A stretch of 64,000 bases of DNA from Prosthecochloris sp. (lineage in GTDB: Bacteria; Bacteroidota; Chlorobiia; Chlorobiales; Chlorobiaceae), in assembly GCA_004028745.1 (NCBI GenBank), contig RAZP01000029.1:1-64000 (forward strand), read 5' to 3'. The position numbers and the translations under genes were made by a program. Shown one piece after another: positions 43,912 through 53,513 of the stretch. The notes under the pieces are model-generated. The model worked only from the letters and a program-made list of their open reading frames with translations, ran no database searches and was not told the DNA's origin. Numbering within the stretch: position 1 is the first letter of the stretch; each line of letters starts with the position of its first letter.

Positions 43912-44226
43912 TTACTGGCTCGCGTGCAGTCCAGCGACGCCGATTATGATCAAAAGAAGCGAGATTACTTTTATCACGTTGAATGATTCCGCGAACCATG
44001 TAATACCGATAAGGGTTATCAGCGCTGTTCCGACGGCGGACCAGATTGCATAAGTCATTCCTAAAGGAAGGACTTTCAGTGCCAGCGTGAGAAATGTAAA
44101 GCTAAAGCCGTAAAAAATAAAAATTGAAATCGAGGGCAGCAGCTTTGAAAACCCCTGAGAAAGTTTCATGCTGGTGGTTCCGGCGACTTCCATGGTGATT
44201 GCGATGATAAGGTAAAGCCAGTGCAT
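43912..44226 (-). CDS. Small multidrug resistance (SMR) family transporter
   Basis: Start ATG 44226 gives 104 residues with four membrane helices: MHWLYLIIAITMEVAGTTSM carries the essential Glu of SMR proteins (E13), and GMTYAIWSAVGTALITLIG holds the conserved Trp/Ser-Gly pattern. The pump exchanges protons for lipophilic cations or guanidinium in the inner membrane as a dimer. Longer in-frame starts add a polar leader that overlaps the antiporter gene and are rejected. It sits between the cation/proton antiporter and proB. Confidence 0.93.
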   Translation of the reverse strand: MHWLYLIIAITMEVAGTTSMKLSQGFSKLLPSISIFIFYGFSFTFLTLALKVLPLGMTYAIWSAVGTALITLIGITWFAESFNVIKVISLLLIIIGVAGLHASQ

Positions 44227-44251
44227 TGTATGGAAACAAATAAAATTGTTT

Positions 44252-45514
44252 TTAAGGTTCGTTCTTTGCCGTCTCTCCTTCGCTATTGTTTTTGTGTCTG
44301 CTTTCGTAGTAATAGACAAGAACCGACATCAGCAGATTGCTGGCCAGAATAACCGCGAACACCACGGGCAGAAGGCTTTCGGATGTGATGACCCGGCTGT
44401 CAAGAACGATGAATGCCATGACGGCGGTTGCAAGGCCTCTGGGAATAAGTCCCAGTGTTGAAGAAACATGTGCGCTCCGGAGGGACGGGGAAAGCGGCCT
44501 GACAAGGTTCACCGTGGTGAAACGGCTGATAAAGAATACCGCCAGGAAGGCAACAGCCATCAGCAGGACTTCATTTGTGAAAAGGGTGAAATCAAAGAGC
44601 AGACCGATAAATACGAAGAAAAAGGTTCTTACCAGAAAAGTCAGTTCCGCGTTGATTTTTTTTACCACCTCGTCAAGCTCGAATTTTTCGATATTGAGAG
44701 TGCTGTTCAGTTTGGCAAGTATTGGCTGGGACTTTGCTGCCAGTATTTTGCTATTGCCGAGCAGTATTCCAAAAGCAAGAATTGTTATCGCGGCCTCACC
44801 GCCTAGAAAATCGGTCAGGGTATAGAGAAGCAGGATAAAACCCAGTGTCAGCATATAGGCAAGATTCTGCTTGCTGAAATAGCCCATGAAACGGCTCCAT
44901 ACCAAGCCACTCAGTGCCGCGAGCATTATTGATATACCAAGACTTGCAAGAATGTGGTTGATGATCGAGGCTCCCTCGTAGTGTCCAGGCTCCCGGAGGA
45001 TATTGGTGTAGATAATAACAGAGATGACAGTGAGTACCTCGCTGATAACTGCTTCCAGTGTAAGCAGAGTTTTGAGATTTTTAGGGATGGAGAGCCTTGG
45101 CAGTACCGGCAATATGACCGCCGGGCTGGTGCCTCCGAAAATAAATCCGTAAAGGAGGGCTTCGGCCATTTCCATCTGGAAAAGAACAAGACAAAGAGCG
45201 GTAACGCCGGCAGCCCCAAGTATGAAGGAAAGAAATCCGAGCAGGAGAGCAGAAGAAAACTGACGTATCACCAGATCGAATTCCAGATCAAGACCACCTT
45301 CAAAAAGGATAAGGATAAGAGCAAAAGTTCCGAAATATGGCGCAATCTCAAAAAAAATATCACTCTGGAGGATATTGGTGGCGGGACCAAGCACTATCCC
45401 CGCAAGCATGAGGATAACCGGGGTCGGTATCTTGGTTTTGGTGAAAAGGAAGTCACCGATGACTCCAAGAACTATGATTCCGCCGATAAGTGCGGCAAAG
45501 AGGGAAACATCCAT
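44252..45514 (-). CDS. Cation/proton antiporter (CPA family, NhaP-like)
   Basis: With the start at ATG 45514, the protein has 420 residues and about twelve helices. Core segments are LILFEGGLDLEFDLVIRQFS (motif shared by CPA1 carriers), GFIFGGTSPAVILPVL and LGLIPRGLATAVMAF. It exchanges sodium or potassium for protons across the inner membrane. No RCK or other C-terminal domain is present, so it ends soon after the membrane part. It leads a likely operon with the SMR carrier and proB, which suggests a role in salt stress because proline is an osmolyte. This link is an inference. Confidence 0.9.
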   Translation of the reverse strand: MDVSLFAALIGGIIVLGVIGDFLFTKTKIPTPVILMLAGIVLGPATNILQSDIFFEIAPYFGTFALILILFEGGLDLEFDLVIRQFSSALLLGFLSFILGAAGVTALCLVLFQMEMAEALLYGFIFGGTSPAVILPVLPRLSIPKNLKTLLTLEAVISEVLTVISVIIYTNILREPGHYEGASIINHILASLGISIMLAALSGLVWSRFMGYFSKQNLAYMLTLGFILLLYTLTDFLGGEAAITILAFGILLGNSKILAAKSQPILAKLNSTLNIEKFELDEVVKKINAELTFLVRTFFFVFIGLLFDFTLFTNEVLLMAVAFLAVFFISRFTTVNLVRPLSPSLRSAHVSSTLGLIPRGLATAVMAFIVLDSRVITSESLLPVVFAVILASNLLMSVLVYYYESRHKNNSEGETAKNEP

Positions 45515-45655
45515 ACCGTAAATTGAGCGTTTCAAATTGTCCCGACAAGTCGAAATGTACAACCGGTCGATTAATTTAGATCAAAGCTGCTCTATTAAAA
45601 AACAGGACGGGCTCGAAAGGGGCATTGTTCAGGAACAGATACCGTTACCGGATTT

Positions 45656-46144
45656 TCATTCACAATGGTGATGTTCTAATTCTTCACGGCATTTCGCAAA
45701 TACCTGAAGACTGTAACTGCCGAGCGTGAAGCCGTTTTTCTCGCAAAGCTTTTCAAGGATTTTGTTAAGCTCGTCACTATGTACTTCAACGACCCTGCCG
45801 CACTGCTCACAGATAATATGCAGATGGTTGTCTACACCGTAGGACTTTTCATAGTGCGTGTGCTTATGGCCCAAGTCAATTTTGTTCACCAAATGAAATT
45901 TGAAGAGCAGATCAAGGGTATGATAGACGGTCGCTCTTGATATGCTGATGCCCTTTTTTTTCAAGCGCACGAATATTTCATCCGCGTCAAGGTGGCTGTT
46001 GGACGTGTAGATTTCGCGGATAACTGTGAGTCTTTCTCTGGTGCACCGGTACCCTTCTTCTTTCATTAACTCCTTGAAAAGATTTTCGGCTTGTTGGGCA
46101 TTTTGAGAGAGTTCTTTCTTGATCTTTTTTTTCTTTGAAGCCAT
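45656..46144 (-). CDS. Fur-family transcriptional regulator
   Basis: Starting at ATG 46144, the 162-residue protein has a Lys-rich leader, a winged helix (GYRCTRERLTVIREIYTSNS, then GISISRATVYHTLDLLFKF) and a dimerisation domain with HLHIICEQCGRVVEVHSDEL and a final CREELEHHH segment. One CxxC is present and the second Cys pair is represented by Cys in CREELEHHHC, so structural zinc is likely. Whether it senses iron, zinc or peroxide cannot be told. It follows the MscS gene by 65 bp on the same strand. Confidence 0.92.
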   Translation of the reverse strand: MASKKKKIKKELSQNAQQAENLFKELMKEEGYRCTRERLTVIREIYTSNSHLDADEIFVRLKKKGISISRATVYHTLDLLFKFHLVNKIDLGHKHTHYEKSYGVDNHLHIICEQCGRVVEVHSDELNKILEKLCEKNGFTLGSYSLQVFAKCREELEHHHCE

Positions 46145-46209
46145 TGTATATATCCGGTTACATGTGCCTGAATGGAGTGTTTTAGTTAGGGGCCTGTTCA
46201 AGCAAGCAC

Positions 46210-47853
46210 TCAAATTAGGGTGTAGTTGTTTTCCTGCAGCTTGTCCTGCACGTTCTGGGAGAGCCTCGAATAAACCGCTTCCAGGTTTTTGGTCTCCTTT
46301 GTATTTGCTCTGAGCGTGTAGCCAAGCATCCCGTTTTTGGTCTCTGTTCTAAAAAGAGCGGGTTTCGGATCAAGCATGATTCCGTCCACGCTTAGCGCGG
46401 CTTCGATTACCAACTCTCGAAGTGCTTCGGTTTTAGTGTTTTGTTTCAGATGAAACGCAAATTCCAGCGACAGATGTCCGTTTTTCTGGACAGACTCAGT
46501 ATAATTTATGATTTTTGACTGAAATGCGGCTTGGTTCGGTATGATAATGATTTCATTCTGGAGATTTTTTATACGGGTTACCAGAAGTCCCTTGCAAACG
46601 ATATCGCCGGTAATGTCTCCGAGCATTACCCTGTCACCGATTCGGAAAGAGCCTGTGTAGTTAAGCATGATCCCGCTGATGATGTTCCGGACGGTCGGAA
46701 CTACGCTTAGAGAAAAGGTCAAACCCAGAATGATGGCGAGAGCAAGCGTTGTGCGGTTATTTGCAAGGGGCAGAGAGGCAAACAGCAGGAATGCCAGCAG
46801 AAGGTAAAGGACGATTTTGACAATTTTTCTTGTAGGTTCCGCCCATTCAGCTTCGAAACCACCGAACTTAAGTTCACCTTTTCCTATGTTTTTGAAAACC
46901 ACGTCGCTGAATTTGCCGAGGTAGCGCGTAATGGTTATCAGAATCACAATTATTATGACGTTTGGAATCAGTGTTACAAATTCGTTGGATAATTTTTTTG
47001 CAGGATCGAGTACAAACGCGAGCAGGTTTGTCGATAGATCCTCTGTCCAGGGAAAAAAGCTCAGCACCGTCGTGAGATAGGCATAGATCAAGAGAATTTT
47101 CAAGAAGAGTTCGGTAATCCTGCTGGTCCAGCCAAGCCCGGACGCCAGATGGTCAGGGGCAAGGAGCTGTATGAGCTTGTTCTGGCTGTTGGAGCTGTTG
47201 TGCAGCCTGATTTTCTGAATCCAGCCATCAATGAGAGTGAAGAAACTGTTCAGGTAGTGCCATACGACAGCAAGCGCAACGAGAAGTACAAGGGATTTAA
47301 GGATGCTGAACAGAATATTTCGTCCGCTGGTTTCTTCCCTGAATTTTTTTGCCTGTTTTGAGATTTTTGCAAGCACGGAATCGGCAAGTTCAAGCCTTGA
47401 CATGTTTTCGGCAGCGGCATCTTCTTCACTGAAAGCCGCGATGATGTTCCGGGGTGTTCGGATTGCCGTCAGCGTTTCGCCCTCGACGATTGTGAGTGAA
47501 TCGACGGGCGTGGAGGAACGGAAAAAGTCCGTGAGAAGTTTGGAGGTTTTCAAGGCCCTTTGCTCCGCCTCTATATCGCCGATCTTGTCGTAAAGACGAA
47601 AAACCTCATTGTTATTCACGGTTACAGGAAATCCTCGCTGCTGTTTCAATGAATCGGAAAAAGCCCTTATGACGTCCTTATCATCAATTTTAACGGGTTC
47701 CGGCTGTTCGGTTTCAACGGTATCCTCAACAGCTACGATCGCTGCAGATGCTGCGGTGTCGGCCGGAGACGCTTCGGAGTCGGTGACAGCATGGCTTACC
47801 TTTGCAGAAAGGAGCAGCAGGAAAAAAATGTATACCGCGAAAAGCTTTTTCAT
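46210..47853 (-). CDS. Mechanosensitive ion channel, MscS family, with long N-terminal extension
   Basis: The 547-residue protein has a signal sequence (MKKLFAVYIFFLLLLSAKVS), a periplasmic helical region to about 170, then several membrane helices and the MscS core. The pore helix resembles ALAIILGLTFSLSVVPTVRN, and the beta domain carries FRIGDRVMLGDITGDIV and IIIPNQAAFQSKIINYT. MscS-type channels release solutes under osmotic downshock. The extra N-terminus resembles YbdG/YnaI-type enlarged relatives. It is upstream of the Fur-family gene. Confidence 0.92.
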   Translation of the reverse strand: MKKLFAVYIFFLLLLSAKVSHAVTDSEASPADTAASAAIVAVEDTVETEQPEPVKIDDKDVIRAFSDSLKQQRGFPVTVNNNEVFRLYDKIGDIEAEQRALKTSKLLTDFFRSSTPVDSLTIVEGETLTAIRTPRNIIAAFSEEDAAAENMSRLELADSVLAKISKQAKKFREETSGRNILFSILKSLVLLVALAVVWHYLNSFFTLIDGWIQKIRLHNSSNSQNKLIQLLAPDHLASGLGWTSRITELFLKILLIYAYLTTVLSFFPWTEDLSTNLLAFVLDPAKKLSNEFVTLIPNVIIIVILITITRYLGKFSDVVFKNIGKGELKFGGFEAEWAEPTRKIVKIVLYLLLAFLLFASLPLANNRTTLALAIILGLTFSLSVVPTVRNIISGIMLNYTGSFRIGDRVMLGDITGDIVCKGLLVTRIKNLQNEIIIIPNQAAFQSKIINYTESVQKNGHLSLEFAFHLKQNTKTEALRELVIEAALSVDGIMLDPKPALFRTETKNGMLGYTLRANTKETKNLEAVYSRLSQNVQDKLQENNYTLI

Positions 47854-48149
47854 TGTCATCTTTTATTAATAATCGTATCTAATTTACTTAAATATTGCCA
47901 AACTCAATGAATAACCGCTTTAACCAGGTGTTCTAATAGTTACCAAAGGAGTGCGTGCAGAGCGTATCATGCAGATGCAGGAGAGCAACTTTTTACCCTG
48001 TGCACAGGTTTGATAAACAAAAAAACAAGGGAAACGAAACAGATCCTGTACGATTAAAGGATTAGAGATTAAATGCAGTTGATAAGGCATAATTTTTATT
48101 GTACTTAATATATGTCAAGTAAAGTTTGAAATGCTCAACTTAAGAGGAC

Positions 48150-48707
48150 ATGATACTTCCGATTAATACATACAGTGACGAGGTACTGCGCCGAAAGGCA
48201 AAACCGTTGAAGGGGATTGACGAGCAGCTTGAAGAGCTTATAGGGAACATGTTCGAATCCATGCGAAATGCCGAGGGTATAGGCCTTGCGGCACCACAGG
48301 TAGGTGTTTCCCTGCGTCTGCTTGTCGTCGATATTTCCCTGGCCGACGGTTATGAAGGGGCTTCTCCGATGGTGGTCATCAATCCCCACGTTCTCGCTGT
48401 AAAGGGTTTCAACTCAATGGAAGAGGGATGCCTGAGCATCCCGGATGTAAGGGGTGAAGTGGTTCGTCCATCGGTTATACAGCTCAAATACCGTGATGAA
48501 AATTTTGAAGAGCGTGTCGGAGAGTTTGATGATCTTGCAGCACGGGTTTTGCAGCATGAAATCGACCATCTTGATGGGACACTGTTCGTGGACCGCATGC
48601 AACGGCGAAACCGAAGGAAAATCCAGAAAGAACTTGACGCCATAACTCGTGGTGAGGTCAAGGCCAGCTATCCTGTTGCTTTGCAAGCGGGTAGTGAGGT
48701 GAAATGA
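48150..48707 (+). CDS. def: Peptide deformylase
   Basis: The 185-residue Fe(II) amidase removes the formyl group from nascent N-terminal methionine. All three motifs are present: GIGLAAPQVG, EEGCLSIPD and QHEIDHLDG, which supply the Cys and two His metal ligands and the catalytic Glu. ATG 48150 follows AAGAGGAC. fmt, the enzyme that adds the formyl group, follows 22 bp later. The upstream gap (47854-48149) holds no recognised gene. Confidence 0.98.
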   Translation: MILPINTYSDEVLRRKAKPLKGIDEQLEELIGNMFESMRNAEGIGLAAPQVGVSLRLLVVDISLADGYEGASPMVVINPHVLAVKGFNSMEEGCLSIPDVRGEVVRPSVIQLKYRDENFEERVGEFDDLAARVLQHEIDHLDGTLFVDRMQRRNRRKIQKELDAITRGEVKASYPVALQAGSEVK

Positions 48708-48729
48708 AAAAAACGGATTCGGATTTTCA

Positions 48730-49683
48730 ATGAGAATTATTTTTATGGGAACACCCTGGTTCGCTGTTCCTTCTCTCCGCGCCATAGCTGAAACTGACAA
48801 TGATTTTGAGATCGTTCTGGTGGTTACCGGTAAAGACAAGCCTCGAAAGAGTCAGCGGTCTGAACCCGAGCCTACACCGGTAAAAAAAGCGGCAAAGGAG
48901 CTTGGTGTCACCGTGCTTGAAATAGATGACGTGAAGGAGCCTCGTTTTGCCGGTACTGTTGCAAGGTACCGGCCTGACGTCATTGTAGTTGCTGCTTTCC
49001 GTGTTCTTCCCCCTTCGGTTTTTGAACAGGCAAGGCTCGGATCGTTCAACCTTCATGCCTCATTGCTTCCTCGTTACCGGGGTGCGGCACCGGTTAACTG
49101 GGCGATAATCAACGGTGATAAAGAAACCGGGGTGACTACTTTTTTTCTGCGGAAAACGGTTGACACAGGAAATATCATCCTTCAGAAGAAAACCCCCATA
49201 GAGCCGGATGAAACTGCGGGAGAGCTTGCCGAACGTTTGGCGGTTATCGGTGCCGGAGTAGTTGTCGATACGCTGAGACTCATCAGGGACGGCAGGGTAG
49301 AGCCGTCGCTACAAGATGATGCAAAGGCTACTAAAGCCCCCAAACTAACGTCGGAGAACACCCGGATTGATTGGGCTGAACCTGTAGATGCCATTTGTGA
49401 TTTTGTCCGGGGCCTTTCACCAAAACCTTCAGCCTGGACGGTGTTCAATCACAGGAAGGTGAAGATTTATAAAGTTGTTGTGGCTGATTATCAGCTTCCG
49501 GAGCCGGAAGAGCAGGTAATGGTTCCGGGAAATCTCTCGGTAGAGGGGAACCATTTGTTTGTTATGGGGCTGGATGGATGGGTTGAGATACTTTCTCTTC
49601 AGATGGAAGGTAAGCGGAAAATGGACGCCGTCGAGTTCTGCTGCGGATTTCGTTGTGAAGAGGAGTGCCCGTCGTTTTCATAG
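48730..49683 (+). CDS. fmt: Methionyl-tRNA formyltransferase
   Basis: The 317-residue enzyme uses 10-formyl-tetrahydrofolate to formylate initiator Met-tRNA. The formyl-transfer domain has IIFMGTPWFAVPSLRAI, the catalytic NLHASLLPRYRGAAPVNWAI and the HxSLLPxYRG signature with its His/Asp partners (GDKETGVTTFFL). The C-terminal OB-like domain (about 210-310) recognises the tRNA. It is co-transcribed with def and upstream of lepA, so translation initiation and elongation genes are grouped. Confidence 0.98.
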   Translation: MRIIFMGTPWFAVPSLRAIAETDNDFEIVLVVTGKDKPRKSQRSEPEPTPVKKAAKELGVTVLEIDDVKEPRFAGTVARYRPDVIVVAAFRVLPPSVFEQARLGSFNLHASLLPRYRGAAPVNWAIINGDKETGVTTFFLRKTVDTGNIILQKKTPIEPDETAGELAERLAVIGAGVVVDTLRLIRDGRVEPSLQDDAKATKAPKLTSENTRIDWAEPVDAICDFVRGLSPKPSAWTVFNHRKVKIYKVVVADYQLPEPEEQVMVPGNLSVEGNHLFVMGLDGWVEILSLQMEGKRKMDAVEFCCGFRCEEECPSFS

Positions 49684-49815
49684 GGAAACCGGATTCATTA
49701 TATTCCCCGGTGTTTTTTGCAAGCCTGGGTTGGGTGTTTCGTTACTGTTCCGGGCTGTTCGAACAAGCACGTAATTCAGGCCAAACATATATTTTCAACT
49801 AAATATGAACAGTTT

Positions 49816-51633
49816 ATGCCTTCGAGCAGTACGGTAGTTGGCGCTATCAGGAATTTCTGCATCATAGCTCATATAGACCACGGTAAATCCACACTTGCCG
49901 ACAGATTTCTGGAAGCGACGGATACGCTCCAGCACAGCCAGATGGCCGAGCAGGTGCTTGATGACATGGAGCTTGAGCGTGAAAGAGGTATTACCATTAA
50001 AAGTCACGCGATACAGATGCGCTATAAGGCTGCTGACGGCAATGAATACATCCTGAATCTCATTGATACGCCGGGGCACGTTGATTTCAGTTACGAGGTT
50101 TCACGTTCTCTTGCTGCCTGTGAAGGGGCGTTGCTTGTCGTGGACGCGACACAGGGCGTTGAAGCCCAGACCATTGCCAATCTCTATCTTGCCGTTGAAG
50201 CAGGTCTGGAAATAATTCCCGTTATCAATAAAATCGATCTTCCCTCTTCAAATGTTGAGGGTGTCGCCCAGCAGATTATCGACCTGATGGGGGTTGAAAG
50301 AAGTGAGATTCTCGAAGTTTCTGCAAAAGCCGGTATTGGGATTGATACTTTGCTTGAAGCAATTATCACGAGGATTCCCGCGCCGGTAGATCACCGCACT
50401 ATGCCGCTCAGGGCACTGATTTTCGATTCGGTTTTTGATGCGTATCGTGGTGCTATTGTTTACTTGCGTATTGTTGACGGTATGCTCAAGAAAGGCGATA
50501 GGGTTAGATTTTTTGCGAATGACAAAGTGTTTGTTGCTGACGAGATCGGAACCATGGGCATGAAGCGGCAGCCTTCGAACATACTGGAATCAGGTGATGT
50601 CGGCTATCTCATATGTTCCATCAAAGATGTGAAGGATGCAAAAGTCGGTGATACGGTGACGCTTGCCGATGCCTCAGCAAAGGAAAGACTCTCGGGCTAC
50701 AAGGACGTAAAACCGATGGTTTTCAGCGGACTTTACCCGGTGAACTCCGACGAGTTTGAAGATCTGCGCGAGTCTCTCGAAAAGCTTTCATTAAATGATG
50801 CGTCTCTGGTCTATACTCCTGAAACATCTGTTGCTCTCGGTTTCGGGTTCAGGTGCGGTTTTTTGGGCCTGCTTCACATGGAGATCATTCAGGAGCGGCT
50901 TGAACGGGAATACAAAGTCAACATTATTACAACGGTTCCAAACGTTGAATACAGAGTTGTTTCGACAGCAGGTGAGGCAATTGTGGTTGACAATCCTTCC
51001 AAAATGCCTGACGCAGGGTCTATCCAGCAAATTGAAGAGCCTTATGTCAGCATTCATATTATCACGATGGCCGAATATATCGGCAATATTATGAAGCTCG
51101 CTATGGAAAGACGGGGTGAATACAAAAATACCGACTATCTCGATACATCACGAGTGAACCTGCAATTCGAGTTTCCACTTGCTGAAATTGTTTTTGATTT
51201 TCATGACAAGCTTAAATCGGTGTCAAAAGGATATGCGTCAATGGATTATGAATATATTGGTTATCGTGTTTCAGACCTTGTCAAGCTCGATGTTCTCCTG
51301 AACGGTGAACCTGTTGACGCTCTTTCTACAATTGTGCATCGTTCAAAAGCATACGAATGGGGCAGAAAACTCTGTCAGAAGCTCAGGTCCATTATACCCA
51401 GACAGATGTACGAAGTTGCTATTCAGGCGGCTATCGGCAGCAGGGTTATCGCGCGCGAGACGATTTCCGCAATGAGAAAGAATGTACTTGCCAAGTGCTA
51501 TGGAGGAGATATCAGCAGAAAACGAAAGTTGCTGGAAAAACAAAAAGAAGGCAAAAAGCGCATGAAACAGGTTGGACGGGTAGAAGTTCCCCAGGAAGCA
51601 TTTCTTGCCGTTTTGAATATGGATGATCAGTGA
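49816..51633 (+). CDS. lepA: Elongation factor 4 (LepA) GTPase
   Basis: Start ATG 49816 gives 605 residues, the usual length; an upstream in-frame Met at 49717 would add an unlikely leader overlapping the gap. The G1 motif is CIIAHIDHGKSTLADRF, with switch region RERGITIKSHAIQM, DTPGHVDFSYE and NKIDLP. The LepA-specific C-terminus ends KEGKKRMKQVGRVEVPQEAF. LepA back-translocates or remodels stalled ribosomes. A short palindrome lies after the stop. Confidence 0.98.
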   Translation: MPSSSTVVGAIRNFCIIAHIDHGKSTLADRFLEATDTLQHSQMAEQVLDDMELERERGITIKSHAIQMRYKAADGNEYILNLIDTPGHVDFSYEVSRSLAACEGALLVVDATQGVEAQTIANLYLAVEAGLEIIPVINKIDLPSSNVEGVAQQIIDLMGVERSEILEVSAKAGIGIDTLLEAIITRIPAPVDHRTMPLRALIFDSVFDAYRGAIVYLRIVDGMLKKGDRVRFFANDKVFVADEIGTMGMKRQPSNILESGDVGYLICSIKDVKDAKVGDTVTLADASAKERLSGYKDVKPMVFSGLYPVNSDEFEDLRESLEKLSLNDASLVYTPETSVALGFGFRCGFLGLLHMEIIQERLEREYKVNIITTVPNVEYRVVSTAGEAIVVDNPSKMPDAGSIQQIEEPYVSIHIITMAEYIGNIMKLAMERRGEYKNTDYLDTSRVNLQFEFPLAEIVFDFHDKLKSVSKGYASMDYEYIGYRVSDLVKLDVLLNGEPVDALSTIVHRSKAYEWGRKLCQKLRSIIPRQMYEVAIQAAIGSRVIARETISAMRKNVLAKCYGGDISRKRKLLEKQKEGKKRMKQVGRVEVPQEAFLAVLNMDDQ

Positions 51634-52140
51634 GGATAAAATCCCGCATGCGGGATTGTTGATTTGTTTATTTGTTGAATCGTTGAACTGTAGGGGCAGA
51701 CCCTTGTGTCTGCCCGTGCTGAGTGAGGGGCAACGAACGATGAAGAATGAGTGCTTAAGATTGCTAATGAGCTAAGTGCTGTTAGGAGAGTGGGATGACG
51801 AGACAGCTTAGCAGGGGTAGGGGCGAAAAATTTTTCGCCCGTGCGGTATGGTAAACAGGAGAATTTTAAACCAGTAAGCAGTCTTCAGAGTTAGCAGTGT
51901 GCTTATGAGTTATGTTATGATCGCACTCGTAATCGTAATCGAAAATACACAGTAGCCTGAATTCAGAATCCAGGAGCAAGGATGAAAATGACAGTGGACT
52001 ACTATATTTTACTAATGGGGTTTTCCAGTCACTTGTCACTCTGTGCTTGGCGGGTTGCCGCAAGATAACAAGACGAAAAACGTCAAAGAAACTGTAAGCC
52101 GCGTTCTTGGAACCGGTTATAATTTTAAAAGTAAAATATT
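51634..52140. other. Repeat-rich gap between lepA and lepB
   Basis: No gene is supported over 507 bp. Read in order: an 18-bp palindrome (51640-51657); a GTTGA-rich tract (51658-51690); a hairpin GGGCAGAC-CCTTGT-GTCTGCCC (51694-51715); ATTTTTCGCCCGTGCG (51828-51843), related to 517-530; CAGTCTTCAGAGTTAGCAGT (51881-51900); CACTCGTAATCGTAATCGAA and the CAGTAGCCTGAATTCAGAA word (51924-51969, shared with 18771-18812); CAGTCACTTGTCACT (52026-52040). Confidence 0.7.
51640..51657 (+). terminator. Possible terminator of lepA (perfect 18-bp palindrome)
   Basis: AATCCCGCATGCGGGATT is perfectly self-complementary, with no free loop, so any hairpin must open the centre. It is followed by GTTGATTTGTTTATTTG, a weak T-rich tail. 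A termination role is likely but not certain. Confidence 0.5.
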
Positions 52141-52968
52141 TTGAGCAAAGAAAAGGGGAAAACAGGAAAACAACATTCAAAAGAGTGGTTTGAAGCGTTG
52201 CTCATCGCTCTGCTTTTTGCCGCGATTATCAGAATATTTGTCGTTGAGTCATACCGAATACCGACAAGTTCAATGGAGAGGACGCTGCTTGCCGGTGATT
52301 TTTTGTTTGTAAACAAGTACGTCTACGGAGCAAAAGTTCCTTTTACCGATATCAGGCTGCCGCAGGTTGGTTCCGTTGAGCGCGGTGATGTCATAGTATT
52401 CAAATTTCCCAAAGACAGATCGTTGAACTATATAAAACGGTGTGTAGCGTTAAGCGGGGATACTCTTGAAATAAGGAACAGAACCCTGTTTGTCAACGGC
52501 CAGGAAGCAGCGTTACCTGAACACGCGCAGTACCTTGCCGATATAATGCCGGCTGGTTATCCCGATCAGCAGATGTTTCCGAAGCATTCAGGTTTCAACA
52601 AGGATAATTACGGCCCGCTTCGTGTTCCACGCAGGGGTGATGTCGTGTCATTGGATGAAAAAAGTTTCTATCTCTATGCCTCTCTCATTGCAGAAGAGGG
52701 GCACAGTATCGGTGTGGCGGGCGGAACAATACTCATCGACGGGAAGCCTGCCGAAACCTACACCATTGAACAGAACTACTACTTTGTCATGGGAGACAAC
52801 AGGGATAACAGTCTTGACAGCCGTTTCTGGGGATTTCTCCCTGAACGGGATATTATCGGCCAGGCACTTGTGGTTTACTGGTCATGGAACCCGAACATTT
52901 CCCTGCTTGACCCGTTGGAAAAGCTCGGTTCGATCCGTTGGCAGAGAACGGGTCTGATGGTTCATTGA
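52141..52968 (+). CDS. lepB: Signal peptidase I
   Basis: The 275-residue membrane protease cleaves signal peptides of exported proteins. After a single N-terminal helix (EALLIALLFAAIIRIFVVE), the catalytic Ser is in IPTSSMERTLLAGDF and the general-base Lys in SLNYIKRCVALSGDTLEIR. NYYFVMGDNRDNSLDSRFWG is box E. The only start before the helix is TTG 52141, since a stop codon lies three codons upstream. A TTATAAT -10-like box about 20 bases before it suggests a very short leader. It converges, with a 7-bp overlap, on the next gene. Confidence 0.96.
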   Translation: MSKEKGKTGKQHSKEWFEALLIALLFAAIIRIFVVESYRIPTSSMERTLLAGDFLFVNKYVYGAKVPFTDIRLPQVGSVERGDVIVFKFPKDRSLNYIKRCVALSGDTLEIRNRTLFVNGQEAALPEHAQYLADIMPAGYPDQQMFPKHSGFNKDNYGPLRVPRRGDVVSLDEKSFYLYASLIAEEGHSIGVAGGTILIDGKPAETYTIEQNYYFVMGDNRDNSLDSRFWGFLPERDIIGQALVVYWSWNPNISLLDPLEKLGSIRWQRTGLMVH

Positions 52969-53417
52969 GGTTTTGAGAATACCAGCAGCTTGTTGCTATC
53001 GAGAATCCGTCGTGAGATTTCTCTGGTTGAGCGTTCTGCAGTCTGTTTGCTGAACAGCAGATTACAGAGATTTATTTGCTTGACGCAGAGTTGCTGGATG
53101 GAAACGCTGCTTTTGGTTGCAGCTTGATGCTGTTTTTTCACGGGAGTGAGTTCAAGGTGCCGCAGCGTTACGGAGTGAAGGTCAAGTCCTGCGCGCAGAT
53201 GTTCTACCGAAAAAGTATAACGGTTATCCGTCGCAGTCTCGATTGCCTGCGAAATGTCATCCTTGAACTCCCTGTTGAGGTAGGAGTTCGTCAAGAGATA
53301 GATGATCAGGTATCCGGCGGAAAACAGTATTCCCGGTGATAACATGAGTGCTTTCAGCCAGTTGGCAAAAGTTATCTCCCGACCCGGATCAGTTGTGGCA
53401 GGGCTTTGTTTAAGCAA
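52962..53417 (-). CDS. Hypothetical membrane-anchored protein
   Basis: This 151-residue protein has one membrane helix (about 26-48, LSPGILFSAGYLIIYLLTNS), followed by a soluble part with a repeated beta pattern (FSVEHLRAGLDLHSVTLRHL), which could be the start of an AsmA-like or other periplasmic fold. No catalytic motif is seen. It overlaps the end of lepB by seven bases and diverges from trpE. The name is left open. Confidence 0.6.
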   Translation of the reverse strand: MLKQSPATTDPGREITFANWLKALMLSPGILFSAGYLIIYLLTNSYLNREFKDDISQAIETATDNRYTFSVEHLRAGLDLHSVTLRHLELTPVKKQHQAATKSSVSIQQLCVKQINLCNLLFSKQTAERSTREISRRILDSNKLLVFSKPQ

Positions 53418-53513
53418 CGGAATGAAAGGGTTTTATTGATTTTCTCTCTGTTTTATGATAGTAAATTTTTCTTTTATTTAAGCAATCGCATTATTCATTC
53501 ATCTCTCTGATTT

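Noticed and set aside
52962..53417. The membrane-anchored frame as a pure antisense artefact
   Set aside because: It lies almost wholly outside lepB and trpE and has a clean membrane helix, so it was kept as a hypothetical gene rather than dropped.
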